Assembly (NCBI GenBank): GCA_945906725.1
Contig: CAMDRI010000014.1
Coordinates: forward strand, 1 to 53,432
Reading direction: 5' to 3'
DNA length: 53,432 nt
From: Candidatus Kuenenia stuttgartensis
GTDB lineage: Bacteria > Planctomycetota > Planctomycetia > Planctomycetales > Planctomycetaceae
The translations under genes were made by a program, and so were the position numbers. A model generated the notes under the pieces. The model searched no databases and was not told the DNA's origin. It saw only the letters and a list, made by a program, of their open reading frames with translations. How positions within the stretch are numbered: position 1 is the first letter of the stretch; each line of letters opens with the position of its first letter. Shown one piece after another: positions 18,877 to 27,508 of this stretch.

Positions 18877-20331
18877 TCAAGCCGCTGATTGCAGCCGCAT
18901 CGACAGCGGTTGGTTCAATTGCCGTTGAGCCACCTGCACCTCTTCAAAGTGGCGCGCGACGGCGGCTCGGAAGGCAGCACCGATTTCTGACTGACCGCGC
19001 CAAGCTTTCATGAAGCGGAGCCAGTCGCGATCGCGGCGATGCAGGAATGTCAGATCGAACCAGTGCCGCCAGGTGCCGTCGAGATTGATCAGCTTGAGCT
19101 GGCGATCCGATGTGACGACGAAGTTCGACGCGTGCATGGCTCCATGCACAATCCGTAGTTCGCCCAGCGTGTGCCAGATGCGTGCGAACTGACCGGCCAG
19201 CCGATCGAGGTCCATCGAATTGAGCGTTGTCGTCGCCAGGAATTCCGGAAGCGGCGCCCCTTCGACCTGTTCGGTCAGCACGAACGATCGAAAGCGGAAC
19301 GGGCCAAGCCGATCCTCGACCATCGCCAGCGGTCGAGCAGTTTCGACGCCCGCATCAAGCATCTCGCGACCGTAGGTCCACGAACGGCTGCCGCGCGTGA
19401 ACAGTAACAGCCTAGTCAGCGTGTGCGCCACGCTGCGCAGGTTGAATCGCTTCAAGAGTCCAACCGCCGCATTTCCGAAATGACCATCAGTGGTCGGAGC
19501 TTTCACCGGAACGCGAGCGACCGCGCCGTAATCGTCCTGTGTCAACACTTGGCCGGCGGCGAGGAATTCTTCGGGGTCGTCCCACAAAACTTCGACGACA
19601 TGCGCGGCGAGCTGGTTATCGAACACGATTCGCCGGAATGGTGACTGCTTGAGCGACACATTGGCTCCGCGCAATTCGAAGTTCCACGGCCAGTCGATGT
19701 CGGCGATCAGATGCGCGATCGCTCGAATCGGCGCGGTCACGAATGCCCAGACGGGCTGAATCAGTTCGTTGTGAATCATCGACAGGAAGTCGTTGATCCC
19801 CTCGACGAAGCGGCCCCACCAAACCGGCTTGAGATACCTGAGGAAGAACACTTCGAACTTCTCCGTGATCCACAGCGTCTCGCGATCGACCATGCGTGCC
19901 TCGATATCGAAGTGCCACCACGGCTCGGAGTTGTCGGCCCATTGCAAGCGGACGTCGTCACGCGGGTCGCCGGCAAAGCGGTCGCGTGAGTGCAGTGGTC
20001 CGCGATGCGGCAACGGCTCGACAACAGCCTGCGAGTCAACTCGACCAAACGCCGCGCGGATCTGCTGCAACGTCAACAGCACCGGATTGGAAGTTGTCGA
20101 AGTCGGAGAGGCGAATGGATGGGCCGCGTCCACGCGAAATACCGGTCTCGTGGGAGCGGTCGGCATCTTCGTCGGGCGATCCAAATAGATCGGCAATGAG
20201 GTCGTCGGCGAAGCAGACACGTCGTTCGTCGATGTCGAGAACTGCTGCGACAGATGCACGGCAATCTCGTCAAAACCCGGAATCGCCGGAGATGGGTCGT
20301 CGTTCGATGGGTTAGTTTGATGATCAGTCAT
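18877..20331 (-). CDS. WaaP/InaA-like lipopolysaccharide kinase-fold protein, probably a pseudokinase
   Basis: The 484-residue product has a low-complexity N-terminus of ~110 residues, then a middle part with WPWNFELRGANVSLKQ, and a C-terminal kinase-like domain. The latter shows SRSWTYGREMLDAGVETARP and FVLTEQVEGAPLPEFL (hinge), then RIVHGAMHASNFVV and LKLINLDGTWRHW. In active members the loop reads HxD....N and the metal motif D-x-D; here the catalytic Asp is Ala (HGA) and the first metal Asp is Asn (INLDG). It lies 76 bp downstream of hldE on the same strand. That fits lipopolysaccharide-core heptose modification, but phosphotransfer looks impaired. Confidence 0.75.
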   Translation of the reverse strand: MTDHQTNPSNDDPSPAIPGFDEIAVHLSQQFSTSTNDVSASPTTSLPIYLDRPTKMPTAPTRPVFRVDAAHPFASPTSTTSNPVLLTLQQIRAAFGRVDSQAVVEPLPHRGPLHSRDRFAGDPRDDVRLQWADNSEPWWHFDIEARMVDRETLWITEKFEVFFLRYLKPVWWGRFVEGINDFLSMIHNELIQPVWAFVTAPIRAIAHLIADIDWPWNFELRGANVSLKQSPFRRIVFDNQLAAHVVEVLWDDPEEFLAAGQVLTQDDYGAVARVPVKAPTTDGHFGNAAVGLLKRFNLRSVAHTLTRLLLFTRGSRSWTYGREMLDAGVETARPLAMVEDRLGPFRFRSFVLTEQVEGAPLPEFLATTTLNSMDLDRLAGQFARIWHTLGELRIVHGAMHASNFVVTSDRQLKLINLDGTWRHWFDLTFLHRRDRDWLRFMKAWRGQSEIGAAFRAAVARHFEEVQVAQRQLNQPLSMRLQSAA

Positions 20332-20406
20332 CACAGATCTCGCTTCAAAATGAAGATTGCGGAAGTGAAATGGAAATTCTTGGAGCAGGCTGGCCCATGT
20401 GCCTCG

Positions 20407-21888
20407 TCAAGCCGCATCGCGCTGGGTGCGAATCTGCGAAACGATGCGAGTCGTGGAAACGTTGGGGACTTCGGACAGGATGCGGACTTCGCCGCCGTAG
20501 CTCTCGACAAGTTCGCGGCCGACGACGACTGGCGTTGTGCCTCCTTTGACCAGGACATTCGGCCGCAGTCGTGCGAGCAGCGCCAGCGGTGTGTCTTCGT
20601 CAAAGACGACGGCGTGATCGACACACTCCAGCGCGGCGAGCATCATCGACCGCTGCTGTTCGGCGATGACCGGCCGAGTCGGACCTTTGAGGCGTCGAGT
20701 GCTCTCATCGCTGTTGAGGGCCACGATCAGGCAATCACCGAGCGTCGCGGCCTCTTGCAAGTATTGAACGTGTCCGGCGTGCAGCAGGTCGTAGCAGCCG
20801 TTCGTGAACACGACCTTCTGGCCGAGTTGCTTACGTGCATCGACCAACCGAGCCAGTTCATTGAGGTCGCTGATCTTCTCGTGAACCTTGCGTGAGCCGC
20901 CGAGCAAGTCGCCGAGAATCTCTTGCCGAGTGATCGCCACGACGCCGATCCGTTCGACCTCAAGTCCTCCGGCAACGTTCGCCAGCCGACACAAATCTTG
21001 CGGCGACAGCCTGTCGGCCATTCCGACACCGATCATCGCCAGCACCATGTCGCCGGCTCCGGTGATGTCGTAGACCTCACGTTTGCGAGTCACGAACTGT
21101 TCGGCCGAACCGTCGTTCAACGCCAGCGCAATGCCGTCTTTGTCGAGCGTCACAAAGGCGTGTTCGAGTTGCAGCGTCTCGACCAATTGTTGTCCCGCGA
21201 CGAAGGCGTCCTCCGTCGTGCGGACTTCGAGGCCGGTCGCGAGTTTGGTTTCAAGTCGGTTCGGAGTAACGGCCGTTGCTCCGCGATAATCGGCGAAGTT
21301 GGCTTTCGGTCCCGGATCGACCAGCACGGGAATTCCAGCGGCCTTCGCGGCGTCGATCACAGTTCGCAGAACGCGCGGGGTGCAGACGCCCTTCGAGTAA
21401 TCCGAGATCAGGACTGCCTGATGCCGTTCGATTTGGCTGAGGACTTGTGCGAGGAATTCGTCTTCGATCGCCGTCGGCAACGCGTGCCGCAACTCCCGAT
21501 CGACTCGCAGAATTTGATGCGGGTGCCGGCTCTGAGCTTTGCCGATGAATCGCATTTTGACGGTTGTGGGACGTGACTCGTCGATCAGCAGTGTTGAGCA
21601 ATCAACGCCCGCGTTGATCAGAGACGCCTGCAATTCTTCGCCGTCGCTGTCGCGGCCGACGACTCCCGCGATGGTCACGTCAGCATCGAGACCGCGGATC
21701 ATGTTCGCGACGTTGGCCGCTCCGCCCAGCCGCATCTCGTCCGATTCTTGCCGCAGCAGAATGACGGGAGCTTCCTGGCTGACTCGTTCCGCTTCGCCCC
21801 AGACATAGCGGTCGAGAATCAAATCGCCAATCACCAGCAAGCGGGGGTGCCCCAACTGCTGCATGACATCAATCAAGTGATACGACAT
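20407..21888 (-). CDS. hldE: Bifunctional heptose 7-phosphate kinase / heptose 1-phosphate adenylyltransferase
   Basis: The 493-residue product has the fused architecture. The N-terminal PfkB/ribokinase domain has LVIGDLILDRYVWGEAERVSQEAP and the catalytic DITGAGDMVLAMIG. The C-terminal nucleotidyltransferase starts near residue 358 with VVFTNGCYDLLHAGHVQYL, whose HxGH motif binds ATP. It makes ADP-heptose for the lipopolysaccharide core, supporting a Gram-negative-type outer membrane. A kinase-fold gene of the type that acts on heptose lies directly downstream. A palindromic repeat lies 33 bp upstream of the start. Confidence 0.95.
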   Translation of the reverse strand: MSYHLIDVMQQLGHPRLLVIGDLILDRYVWGEAERVSQEAPVILLRQESDEMRLGGAANVANMIRGLDADVTIAGVVGRDSDGEELQASLINAGVDCSTLLIDESRPTTVKMRFIGKAQSRHPHQILRVDRELRHALPTAIEDEFLAQVLSQIERHQAVLISDYSKGVCTPRVLRTVIDAAKAAGIPVLVDPGPKANFADYRGATAVTPNRLETKLATGLEVRTTEDAFVAGQQLVETLQLEHAFVTLDKDGIALALNDGSAEQFVTRKREVYDITGAGDMVLAMIGVGMADRLSPQDLCRLANVAGGLEVERIGVVAITRQEILGDLLGGSRKVHEKISDLNELARLVDARKQLGQKVVFTNGCYDLLHAGHVQYLQEAATLGDCLIVALNSDESTRRLKGPTRPVIAEQQRSMMLAALECVDHAVVFDEDTPLALLARLRPNVLVKGGTTPVVVGRELVESYGGEVRILSEVPNVSTTRIVSQIRTQRDAA

Positions 21889-21921
21889 CGTGGCCAGCCA
21901 TCCTTTGCTGGGTCAGATTCA

Positions 21922-22003
21922 GTAGGTCAGGCTTTGCAGCCTGACACGAGTTAGCAAAACGACGTCAACTCTTGATCGGGTCAGCCTAGAAAGGCTGAGC
22001 TAC
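21922..22003. repeat. Palindromic element, family A, copy 2
   Basis: The 82-bp element has ends GTAGGTCAGGCTTTGCAGCC... and ...GATCGGGTCAGCCTAGAAAGGCTGAGCTAC. The same layout, length and internal GATCGGGTCAGCC are seen in copy 1 at 3961-4041. It lies between the fabD stop and the hldE start. Confidence 0.85.
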
Positions 22004-22073
22004 GGAGATTGCCGAGACTGACGCTGGGTGGGATGTTCTGCCGAGATGCGAAAACGTGTCAATGGCGTTTCGT

Positions 22074-22119
22074 GTGGCGGATGCGTCTCGCATCCGACCG
22101 ACGCGAGACGCGTCGGCCA
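22074..22119. repeat. Palindromic element, family B, copy 2
   Basis: The hairpin GTGGCGGATGCGTCTCGCAT... ends ...GCGAGACGCGTCGGCCA, three bases after the fabD stop codon. It shares the flanking TGGCGGA...TCGGCCA with the copy at 8259-8306, while the inner stem differs by paired changes. Confidence 0.75.
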
Positions 22120-22121
22120 AG

Positions 22122-23030
22122 TCACAGAGCCTCGTTGACGTTCTCGCACTTCGCCTTGCGGTCGATCCGCTTGAGCAGTCCGGCGAGCACTTTTCCCGGA
22201 CCGATCTCGGTGAACTCGGCGACTCCTTGGGCCAGCAGCCAGCGGATCGAATCTTCCCACTTCACCGGGTTGACGACCTGTCGGACAAGCAGTTGCCGAA
22301 TTTCATCCGGTTCCCAATGCACGCTGGCATCGACGTTCGACACAATCGGGATGTGCGGTTTTTGGATCGGTACGCTCGCCAGAGCCTCGGCCAACTTCTG
22401 GTCGGCCGGCTCCATGATGCTCGTGTGAAACGCACCGGCCACGGCCAGAGTGACGGTCTTTCCACCGGCCGCGTCGGCGAGTTCGACCGCCTTCAGGACG
22501 GCGGGCTTCTCGCCGGAGATCACGAGATTTCCGGGGCACAGAAAGTTCGCGATCGAAACCTGACCGACGGCCGAAGCCTCGTCGCAGATCGCCTGAACCT
22601 TTTCCCGTTCCAGCATCAGCAGGCTCGCCATGCCGGAGGGACGACGATCCGCGGACTCTTGCATCACCTGCCCGCGTCGCCGAACGACTCGCAAACCGTC
22701 CTCAAAGGTCAACGCTCCGGCGAAAACGAGCGCCGTGTACTCACCCAAGCTCAGTCCCGCCGTGTGTGTTGCACTGGCAACGAGGTCAGGCTTCACTTCC
22801 TTGAGCATCTCCAGCGCGGCAAGAGCACTCACGAACAGCGCCGGCTGACTGTTTACCGTCGAATCCAGCAACTCCTTTGGTCCTTCGAAGCAGAGCTTGG
22901 CGAGGTCATCACCCAGGATTTCGGAAGCTCGGTCGAACAGCGATTTTGCACAGGGGTACTTATCGTAGATCGACTTGCACATCCCGACCGACTGCGCACC
23001 TTGGCCGGGAAAGAGGAAGGCCATGCTCAT
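22122..23030 (-). CDS. fabD: Malonyl-CoA:ACP transacylase
   Basis: The 302-residue product loads malonate onto acyl carrier protein for fatty acid synthesis. Motifs are FLFPGQGAQSVGM at the start, the nucleophile elbow GLSLGEYTA near residue 92 (Ser and following), Arg in RRRGQVMQESA, and His in VAGAFHTSIM. The ATG at 23030 has GAGGTG upstream, only 11 bp after the plsX stop, so the two are cotranscribed in the order rpmF-plsX-fabD. Confidence 0.95.
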   Translation of the reverse strand: MSMAFLFPGQGAQSVGMCKSIYDKYPCAKSLFDRASEILGDDLAKLCFEGPKELLDSTVNSQPALFVSALAALEMLKEVKPDLVASATHTAGLSLGEYTALVFAGALTFEDGLRVVRRRGQVMQESADRRPSGMASLLMLEREKVQAICDEASAVGQVSIANFLCPGNLVISGEKPAVLKAVELADAAGGKTVTLAVAGAFHTSIMEPADQKLAEALASVPIQKPHIPIVSNVDASVHWEPDEIRQLLVRQVVNPVKWEDSIRWLLAQGVAEFTEIGPGKVLAGLLKRIDRKAKCENVNEAL

Positions 23031-23041
23031 GATTCAGCACC

Positions 23042-24043
23042 TCACGCCAGCGGCATCTCCACCAGTGCGGCGGAGATCGACGAATTGATTTCGCGGTCCT
23101 TGAACGTCATCGCGACTTTGAGCGCGTTGCGGATCGACAGGCCGTTGCTCGAACCGTGGCAGATGATGCAGATGCCGTCGACCCCCAGCAGCGGAGCCCC
23201 GCCTTCCTCGCTGTAGTGGTAGCGTTTGCCGACGTTGTGCAGGGCTTGCATCCCAAGATCACGCTCCTGATTCAACTTGCCAATGACATCGCGGGCGACC
23301 GTCTTGAACAGGAAATCGGCCATCCCTTCGCTGACTTTCAGCACGACGTTACCGACGAAGCCTTCGCAGATGATGACATCGACGTTGCCCTGATACAGAT
23401 CGCGACCTTCGACGTTACCGACGTACACTTCGCGCAGCCGGCTGTTCTGCAACATCGAATGCGTCTCGCGGTACAGGTCATTCCCTTTGCCGTCTTCGCT
23501 GCCGATGTTCATCAGGCCGACGCGCGGATTCTCAATCCCCAGCACGTCGCGAGCGTAAACCAGCCCCATGATGCCGTACTGGAAGAGATGCTCTGGCCGA
23601 GCTGCCGGGTTCGCACCGACATCCATCAACACTGCGCGTCCCTTTTGAGTCGGCAGGGCGACCGCGATGCCGGGCCGCTTGACGTTCTTCAGATACAACC
23701 GAGTCTTGAGTCCCGCCGCCACGACCGCTCCGGTGTGACCCGCGCTGACCACGGCATCGACTTCACGGCCGGCCATCATCTGCCAGCACACCGAGATCGA
23801 GCAGTTTGGTTTCTTGCGAAGAGCCTCGGTCGGCTTCTCCTCCATCGTGATCCAACTGTCTGAGTGCCGCAGGATCATTCGCTCGGACGAGAACCCCGCT
23901 TTCACGAGCAACGGCTCCAACTGAAGCTGGTCGCCCACCAGGACGACTTCCAAATCCGGGTGAGCCTGCAACGCGGCAATGGCCCCGTCGATGTTCGGAC
24001 CGGGAGCATAATCGCCTCCCATTGCGTCCAGCGCGATCCGCAT
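23042..24043 (-). CDS. plsX: Phosphate acyltransferase PlsX
   Basis: The ATG at 24043 gives 333 residues beginning MRIALDAMGGDYAPGPNIDG, the standard PlsX start; upstream in-frame codons are discarded because they run into rpmF. Other family motifs are VSAGHTGAVVAAGL, LMDVGANPAARPEHL, LMNIGSEDGKGN and ICEGFVGNVVLKVSEG. It makes acyl-phosphate from acyl-ACP for phospholipid synthesis, acting at the membrane surface. It lies 29 bp after rpmF and before fabD. Confidence 0.96.
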   Translation of the reverse strand: MRIALDAMGGDYAPGPNIDGAIAALQAHPDLEVVLVGDQLQLEPLLVKAGFSSERMILRHSDSWITMEEKPTEALRKKPNCSISVCWQMMAGREVDAVVSAGHTGAVVAAGLKTRLYLKNVKRPGIAVALPTQKGRAVLMDVGANPAARPEHLFQYGIMGLVYARDVLGIENPRVGLMNIGSEDGKGNDLYRETHSMLQNSRLREVYVGNVEGRDLYQGNVDVIICEGFVGNVVLKVSEGMADFLFKTVARDVIGKLNQERDLGMQALHNVGKRYHYSEEGGAPLLGVDGICIICHGSSNGLSIRNALKVAMTFKDREINSSISAALVEMPLA

Positions 24044-24072
24044 GAGGATGTTCCTCGCCGAGGCGTCTGCGA

Positions 24073-24255
24073 CTATTCCTCGTTGCCGGCGTCGTAGCTT
24101 CGGCCGTGGTAGTGCCCGCACTGCGGACAGATGCTGTGGCACGGCACCATCGCGCTGCACTGCGGACACGTCGTCAAATTCAGAGGCTTAATCGCGTTGT
24201 GACTGCGACGCTTGCGGGCACGGGATTTCGACGTGCGCCGTTTGGGAACTGCCAT
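24073..24255 (-). CDS. rpmF: Ribosomal protein bL32
   Basis: The 60-residue basic protein reads MAVPKRRTSKSRARKRRSHN at the N-terminus, the bL32 signature, followed by a zinc-ribbon with two Cys pairs (CPQCSAMVPCHSICPQCGHYHG spacing CxxC...CxxC) and HGRSYD. It is part of the 50S subunit. It heads the common rpmF-plsX-fabD cluster, coupling ribosome and lipid synthesis. Confidence 0.97.
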   Translation of the reverse strand: MAVPKRRTSKSRARKRRSHNAIKPLNLTTCPQCSAMVPCHSICPQCGHYHGRSYDAGNEE

Positions 24256-24403
24256 GATCTCTCCGCCAAAATTCGTTCAACGTGGGTACGGCCCACGAGT
24301 TACACACGATTTCTCAAGTTTTTCCGCCGAATAGAGCCGGGCATGGTATTGGAGCCTCCCCTGCACTTCAAGCAACGCGGCAACGACCGTAAAAATCCGG
24401 CGA

Positions 24404-25687
24404 TTACCAAATCACCATCGACTCCTCGAACATCTTGGCGAGTTCCTCCGCTGCGGTCACTCGCGGCGAGAGTTTGATGAGCCGTTGCTGAGCCAGCGTC
24501 CCTTCGACCAGTGCGGGAATATCGGCAGAGCCGTACCCGACTTCCTTGAGCCCGTGCGGCATCTTCAGCAATTGCATGAAATGGATCACGCGATCCGCGA
24601 GTATCCGCCCGGCATCGGCTGAACCCGCTCGCGAAATGTCGGCTCCCAATGCCTTCGCCCCCAACAAGTGTCGTTGTGGCGAAGTCGTAGCCGTAAATCG
24701 CGCGACGGCTGGAGTGTGCAGGATCACCGACATGCCGTGCGGCACCATCGCGTGATCGGTCGCGAAACCGACCGGCCGGAACTCGCGGACCATGCCAGCA
24801 ACCGGATACGCCATTGCGTGCGGCAGATGCACGCCGGCATTGCCGAAGCCGATGCCAGCCATCGACGACGCCAGAATCATCTGCATTCGAGCTTCGTCGT
24901 CGCTCGTGTCGGCAACGGCTCGCGGCAGGAACTCGGCGACGATCTCGAGCGCTCGCAACGCCCACACGTCGCTCATCGGATTCGAGCCTTGATAGGCCGA
25001 CCGCTCCGACGGCCGAGCCGGCCGCACTCGCTGGTCGTACGGAATCGCCGTGTAACTTTCGAGCGCGTGACTGAGCACATCCAAGCCCGCGCTCGCCGCG
25101 ACGGCGGGCGGCTGAGTCCGTGTATTGTCCCAATCGACGATACCGAGCGTCGGCCGAACGTACTTCGACGCGATGCCGGTCTTCACTCGGCGCGACACGA
25201 GATCAAAGATCGCGACACCGGTCGTCTCGCTGCCGGTGCCGGCCGTGGTCGGGATCGCGATCAGCGGCTTGAGCGGTCCCGGCACCGGTTTTCCTTTGCC
25301 GATCGGCGCGTTGACGTAATCGAGGAAGTCCGCCGGATGCGTCGCGAAGACATTCGCCGCCTTCGCCGTGTCGATCGTGCTGCCGCCGCCGACGGCGACA
25401 ATCGCGTCGAAGTGTCCTTCGGTCGCAAACTTCGACGCTGCCAAAAAACTTGCATCGGTCGGTTCAATCTCGACCTGATCGAACACAGCGAAGTCGAGCT
25501 TGTTGTCCTTGAGCGACTGCTGCACAACCGAACCGGTCGCGATTCTTCGCACGGCTGGGTCGATCACCAACAGCACACGCTTCGCACCGAGATCGACCAA
25601 GTCCATGCCGACCTCGTACGTGATGCCACTCCCAAAGCGGCAGTTTGAGGCCATGATCTGAAACCCAGTGTCGGTCGTGAGCGGCAT
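24404..25687 (-). CDS. Hydroxyacid-oxoacid transhydrogenase-like iron-containing alcohol dehydrogenase
   Basis: The ATG at 25687 (AGGAGAC upstream) gives 427 residues. The iron-dependent dehydrogenase fold shows VAVGGGSTIDTAKAANVF (nucleotide binding), IPTTAGTGSETTGVAIF, and metal ligands in LDVLSHALESY and HLPHAMAYPVAG, with a further His in DHAMVPHGMS. The long insert with QRVRPARPSERSAYQGSNPM is typical of the ADHFE1/HOT subgroup, which transfers hydride between 4-hydroxybutyrate and 2-oxoglutarate. It is cytoplasmic, on the same strand as and 26 bp downstream of the M28 peptidase gene. Confidence 0.85.
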   Translation of the reverse strand: MPLTTDTGFQIMASNCRFGSGITYEVGMDLVDLGAKRVLLVIDPAVRRIATGSVVQQSLKDNKLDFAVFDQVEIEPTDASFLAASKFATEGHFDAIVAVGGGSTIDTAKAANVFATHPADFLDYVNAPIGKGKPVPGPLKPLIAIPTTAGTGSETTGVAIFDLVSRRVKTGIASKYVRPTLGIVDWDNTRTQPPAVAASAGLDVLSHALESYTAIPYDQRVRPARPSERSAYQGSNPMSDVWALRALEIVAEFLPRAVADTSDDEARMQMILASSMAGIGFGNAGVHLPHAMAYPVAGMVREFRPVGFATDHAMVPHGMSVILHTPAVARFTATTSPQRHLLGAKALGADISRAGSADAGRILADRVIHFMQLLKMPHGLKEVGYGSADIPALVEGTLAQQRLIKLSPRVTAAEELAKMFEESMVIW

Positions 25688-25713
25688 GATTCGTCTCCTG
25701 AAATGGCGATTCC

Positions 25714-26889
25714 TCAAAACACGGACAACAGCAGCACCTGCGAGATGCGGATCAGCCACTTGCGATCGTCGGCGTTGAATGTACCGCGGTCGAGAATCTG
25801 CTGGCACTTGTTTTTGGCCTGCGTGACAATCAGCCGTTGCAAGTCGGTGAGCGGTTTCTTTTCGCCGGCTTGCAGCAGCAATTCCGTGATGCGGTGAATG
25901 GATTTGACCTCGTCGATGTTGGGCTGAACTTCGTCGGTCCATTCCGGAGCCCCATCGGCGTTCGCAGTAGTCTCGACCAATTTCAGCACAAGGCTCGAAA
26001 CACGAGCCACCTTGTCGTAGTCGAGCTTCTCGGGAACGTCGCGCGGCGTGTGGTAGTCGGGATGCTCGCCGGTCGAGAAAAACAGGAATGGAATTTTTTC
26101 GTTCCAGAACGGGCCGTAATCGGAACGGATGCCGACCAGGTCGATCCCCAGTCGTGCGACCTCCAATCCGCGCGGTGAGCCGACGTCGTCCAGCAGCAGC
26201 TTCATTCGCGGAGCGTGTTCGCTCCCCATGACGAAGATCGTCGGCAGCGGCAAGTCTCCCAGCGACCGGCCGATCATGTCGGCAGTGATGAAGAGCTTGA
26301 CTCGGTCGAGTTCAAACGGTGGATGCGCGACGAACCAGCGCGAACCCCACAAGAGTTGCTCTTCGAGATCGAAGCCAACGAACACGATGCTCCGCTTCGG
26401 TCGCTGCTTCAATGCTGCCAACTGCCGAGCGACCTCCAGCATCATCGCCGTGCCACTGGCATTGTCATCGGCTCCGCGAAAGATCTTTCCGTTGCGAGTG
26501 CCGAGGTGATCGAAGTGAGTGCCGATCACGATCAACTCGTCGCGCAGTTTCGGATCGCTCCCCTCCAACCAGGCACCGACGTTGCGGCCGACGATCCGTG
26601 GACTTTCGTCAGACGAATCGGCTTCGGCCGAGGTTGGGATCATCTGCTCGAAGGAGCCATCCGCGAATAGCGGTCGCAACTTGTTGTCGCGAAATTGTTT
26701 GGTCAGGTAGTCAGCCGCCTTGGCAGAATCCGCTCCAGATCTTCCGGCCAGTTCGCGACTGGCTAGGAACTCGACGTGTGGACGGACGTGTTCAGGACGG
26801 ATGGCCCCTTCCCAGCCGTTCGGCAGATCTTCGGCTCGTGCGGGAATCGCCAGAGCCAGTGGAATCAAAAGCCAACACAAGCGAGACAT
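25714..26889 (-). CDS. Exported M28-family zinc aminopeptidase
   Basis: The ATG at 26889 (GGAGTG upstream) gives 391 residues with a signal peptide MSRLCWLLIPLALAIPARA. The M28 catalytic set is visible: His/Asp in VIGTHFDHLG, bridging Asp in GADDNASGTAMML, the Glu pair in VGFDLEEQLLWGSRWF, Asp in FITADMIGRS, and the last His in DYHTPRDVPEKLD. It should cleave N-terminal residues from peptides in the periplasm. The 3' part after the catalytic domain (~70 residues) is helical. Confidence 0.9.
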   Translation of the reverse strand: MSRLCWLLIPLALAIPARAEDLPNGWEGAIRPEHVRPHVEFLASRELAGRSGADSAKAADYLTKQFRDNKLRPLFADGSFEQMIPTSAEADSSDESPRIVGRNVGAWLEGSDPKLRDELIVIGTHFDHLGTRNGKIFRGADDNASGTAMMLEVARQLAALKQRPKRSIVFVGFDLEEQLLWGSRWFVAHPPFELDRVKLFITADMIGRSLGDLPLPTIFVMGSEHAPRMKLLLDDVGSPRGLEVARLGIDLVGIRSDYGPFWNEKIPFLFFSTGEHPDYHTPRDVPEKLDYDKVARVSSLVLKLVETTANADGAPEWTDEVQPNIDEVKSIHRITELLLQAGEKKPLTDLQRLIVTQAKNKCQQILDRGTFNADDRKWLIRISQVLLLSVF

Positions 26890-27087
26890 GGGCACACTCC
26901 GTCGCAGGAATCTCGACACACGCGAGCCGCGTGCGGCTACGTTACGGCCGATCCGGCGAACGGCTCAAGCGGAAGAGTTTGCCGGTGCGCGAAGGTCTGG
27001 CGATTTTTCGTGTGGTACGGGTCGTGCCGATGCCGATGAAGAATCAGACACATTGTCCAACTCACGGACTTCAGGAGCACACGGACC

Positions 27088-27390
27088 ATGCTGCGAAGAA
27101 TTCTGACCACCGGATTGATCTGCTTGGCGATTGTCGCCGCGACGCAGTTTGGCGGCTCGTCCGTTCAAGCCGCCGGCCGCGGACAGCCGACCGATTGGAA
27201 CCGTTTCAACTACTACCCGTACATGTACTACCCGCACAACTTCCAGCGCCCGCAAGGGAGCAACGACAGTTTGTACTACCGCTACAACCCCCAGCAGCGA
27301 ATCCCAGTGCAGAACAAGAACTGGTACAACTTCTACGGGACTGAGCAGCCGTATCATCGCGGCCACCACTTCATCCTCGACGTATTTTAG
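27088..27390 (+). CDS. Small secreted Tyr/Asn-rich protein
   Basis: The 100-residue product starts at an ATG with TCAGGAG upstream. It has a signal peptide (MLRRILTTGLICLAIVAATQ, cleaved after VQA), then ~70 residues very rich in Tyr, Asn, Pro and Gln (NYYPYMYYPHNFQRP, LYYRYNPQQ). I recall similar short proteins across planctomycetes, sometimes labelled calmodulin-binding without good reason. Export is well supported; the role is unknown. It stands alone between two minus-strand genes, with a hairpin after it. Confidence 0.7.
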   Translation: MLRRILTTGLICLAIVAATQFGGSSVQAAGRGQPTDWNRFNYYPYMYYPHNFQRPQGSNDSLYYRYNPQQRIPVQNKNWYNFYGTEQPYHRGHHFILDVF

Positions 27391-27478
27391 CCCAGCCCGT
27401 CCATGAAGCGTCGAACAAGGACGTTCGATGCCGGCAGGGATGCCGCGCGCTTCAGGACTCACTTCGGTGCCAAAAGCG

Positions 27479-27508
27479 AAAGCCCGTTCGATCACTCGAG
27501 CGGGCTTT
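27479..27508. terminator. Hairpin shared by two convergent genes
   Basis: AAAGCCCG at 27479-27486 pairs with CGGGCTTT at 27501-27508; inside, TCGA pairs with TCGA around a 4-base loop. It follows the small secreted gene on plus by ~90 bp and overlaps the last codons of the minus-strand methyltransferase gene, whose TGA lies in the loop region. T-rich bases follow on both sides but are short, so intrinsic termination is likely but not certain. Confidence 0.55.

Noticed and set aside
22056..23216. Plus-strand frame of 386 codons opposite fabD and plsX
   Set aside because: Antisense of two well-supported genes; no ribosome binding site or domain.
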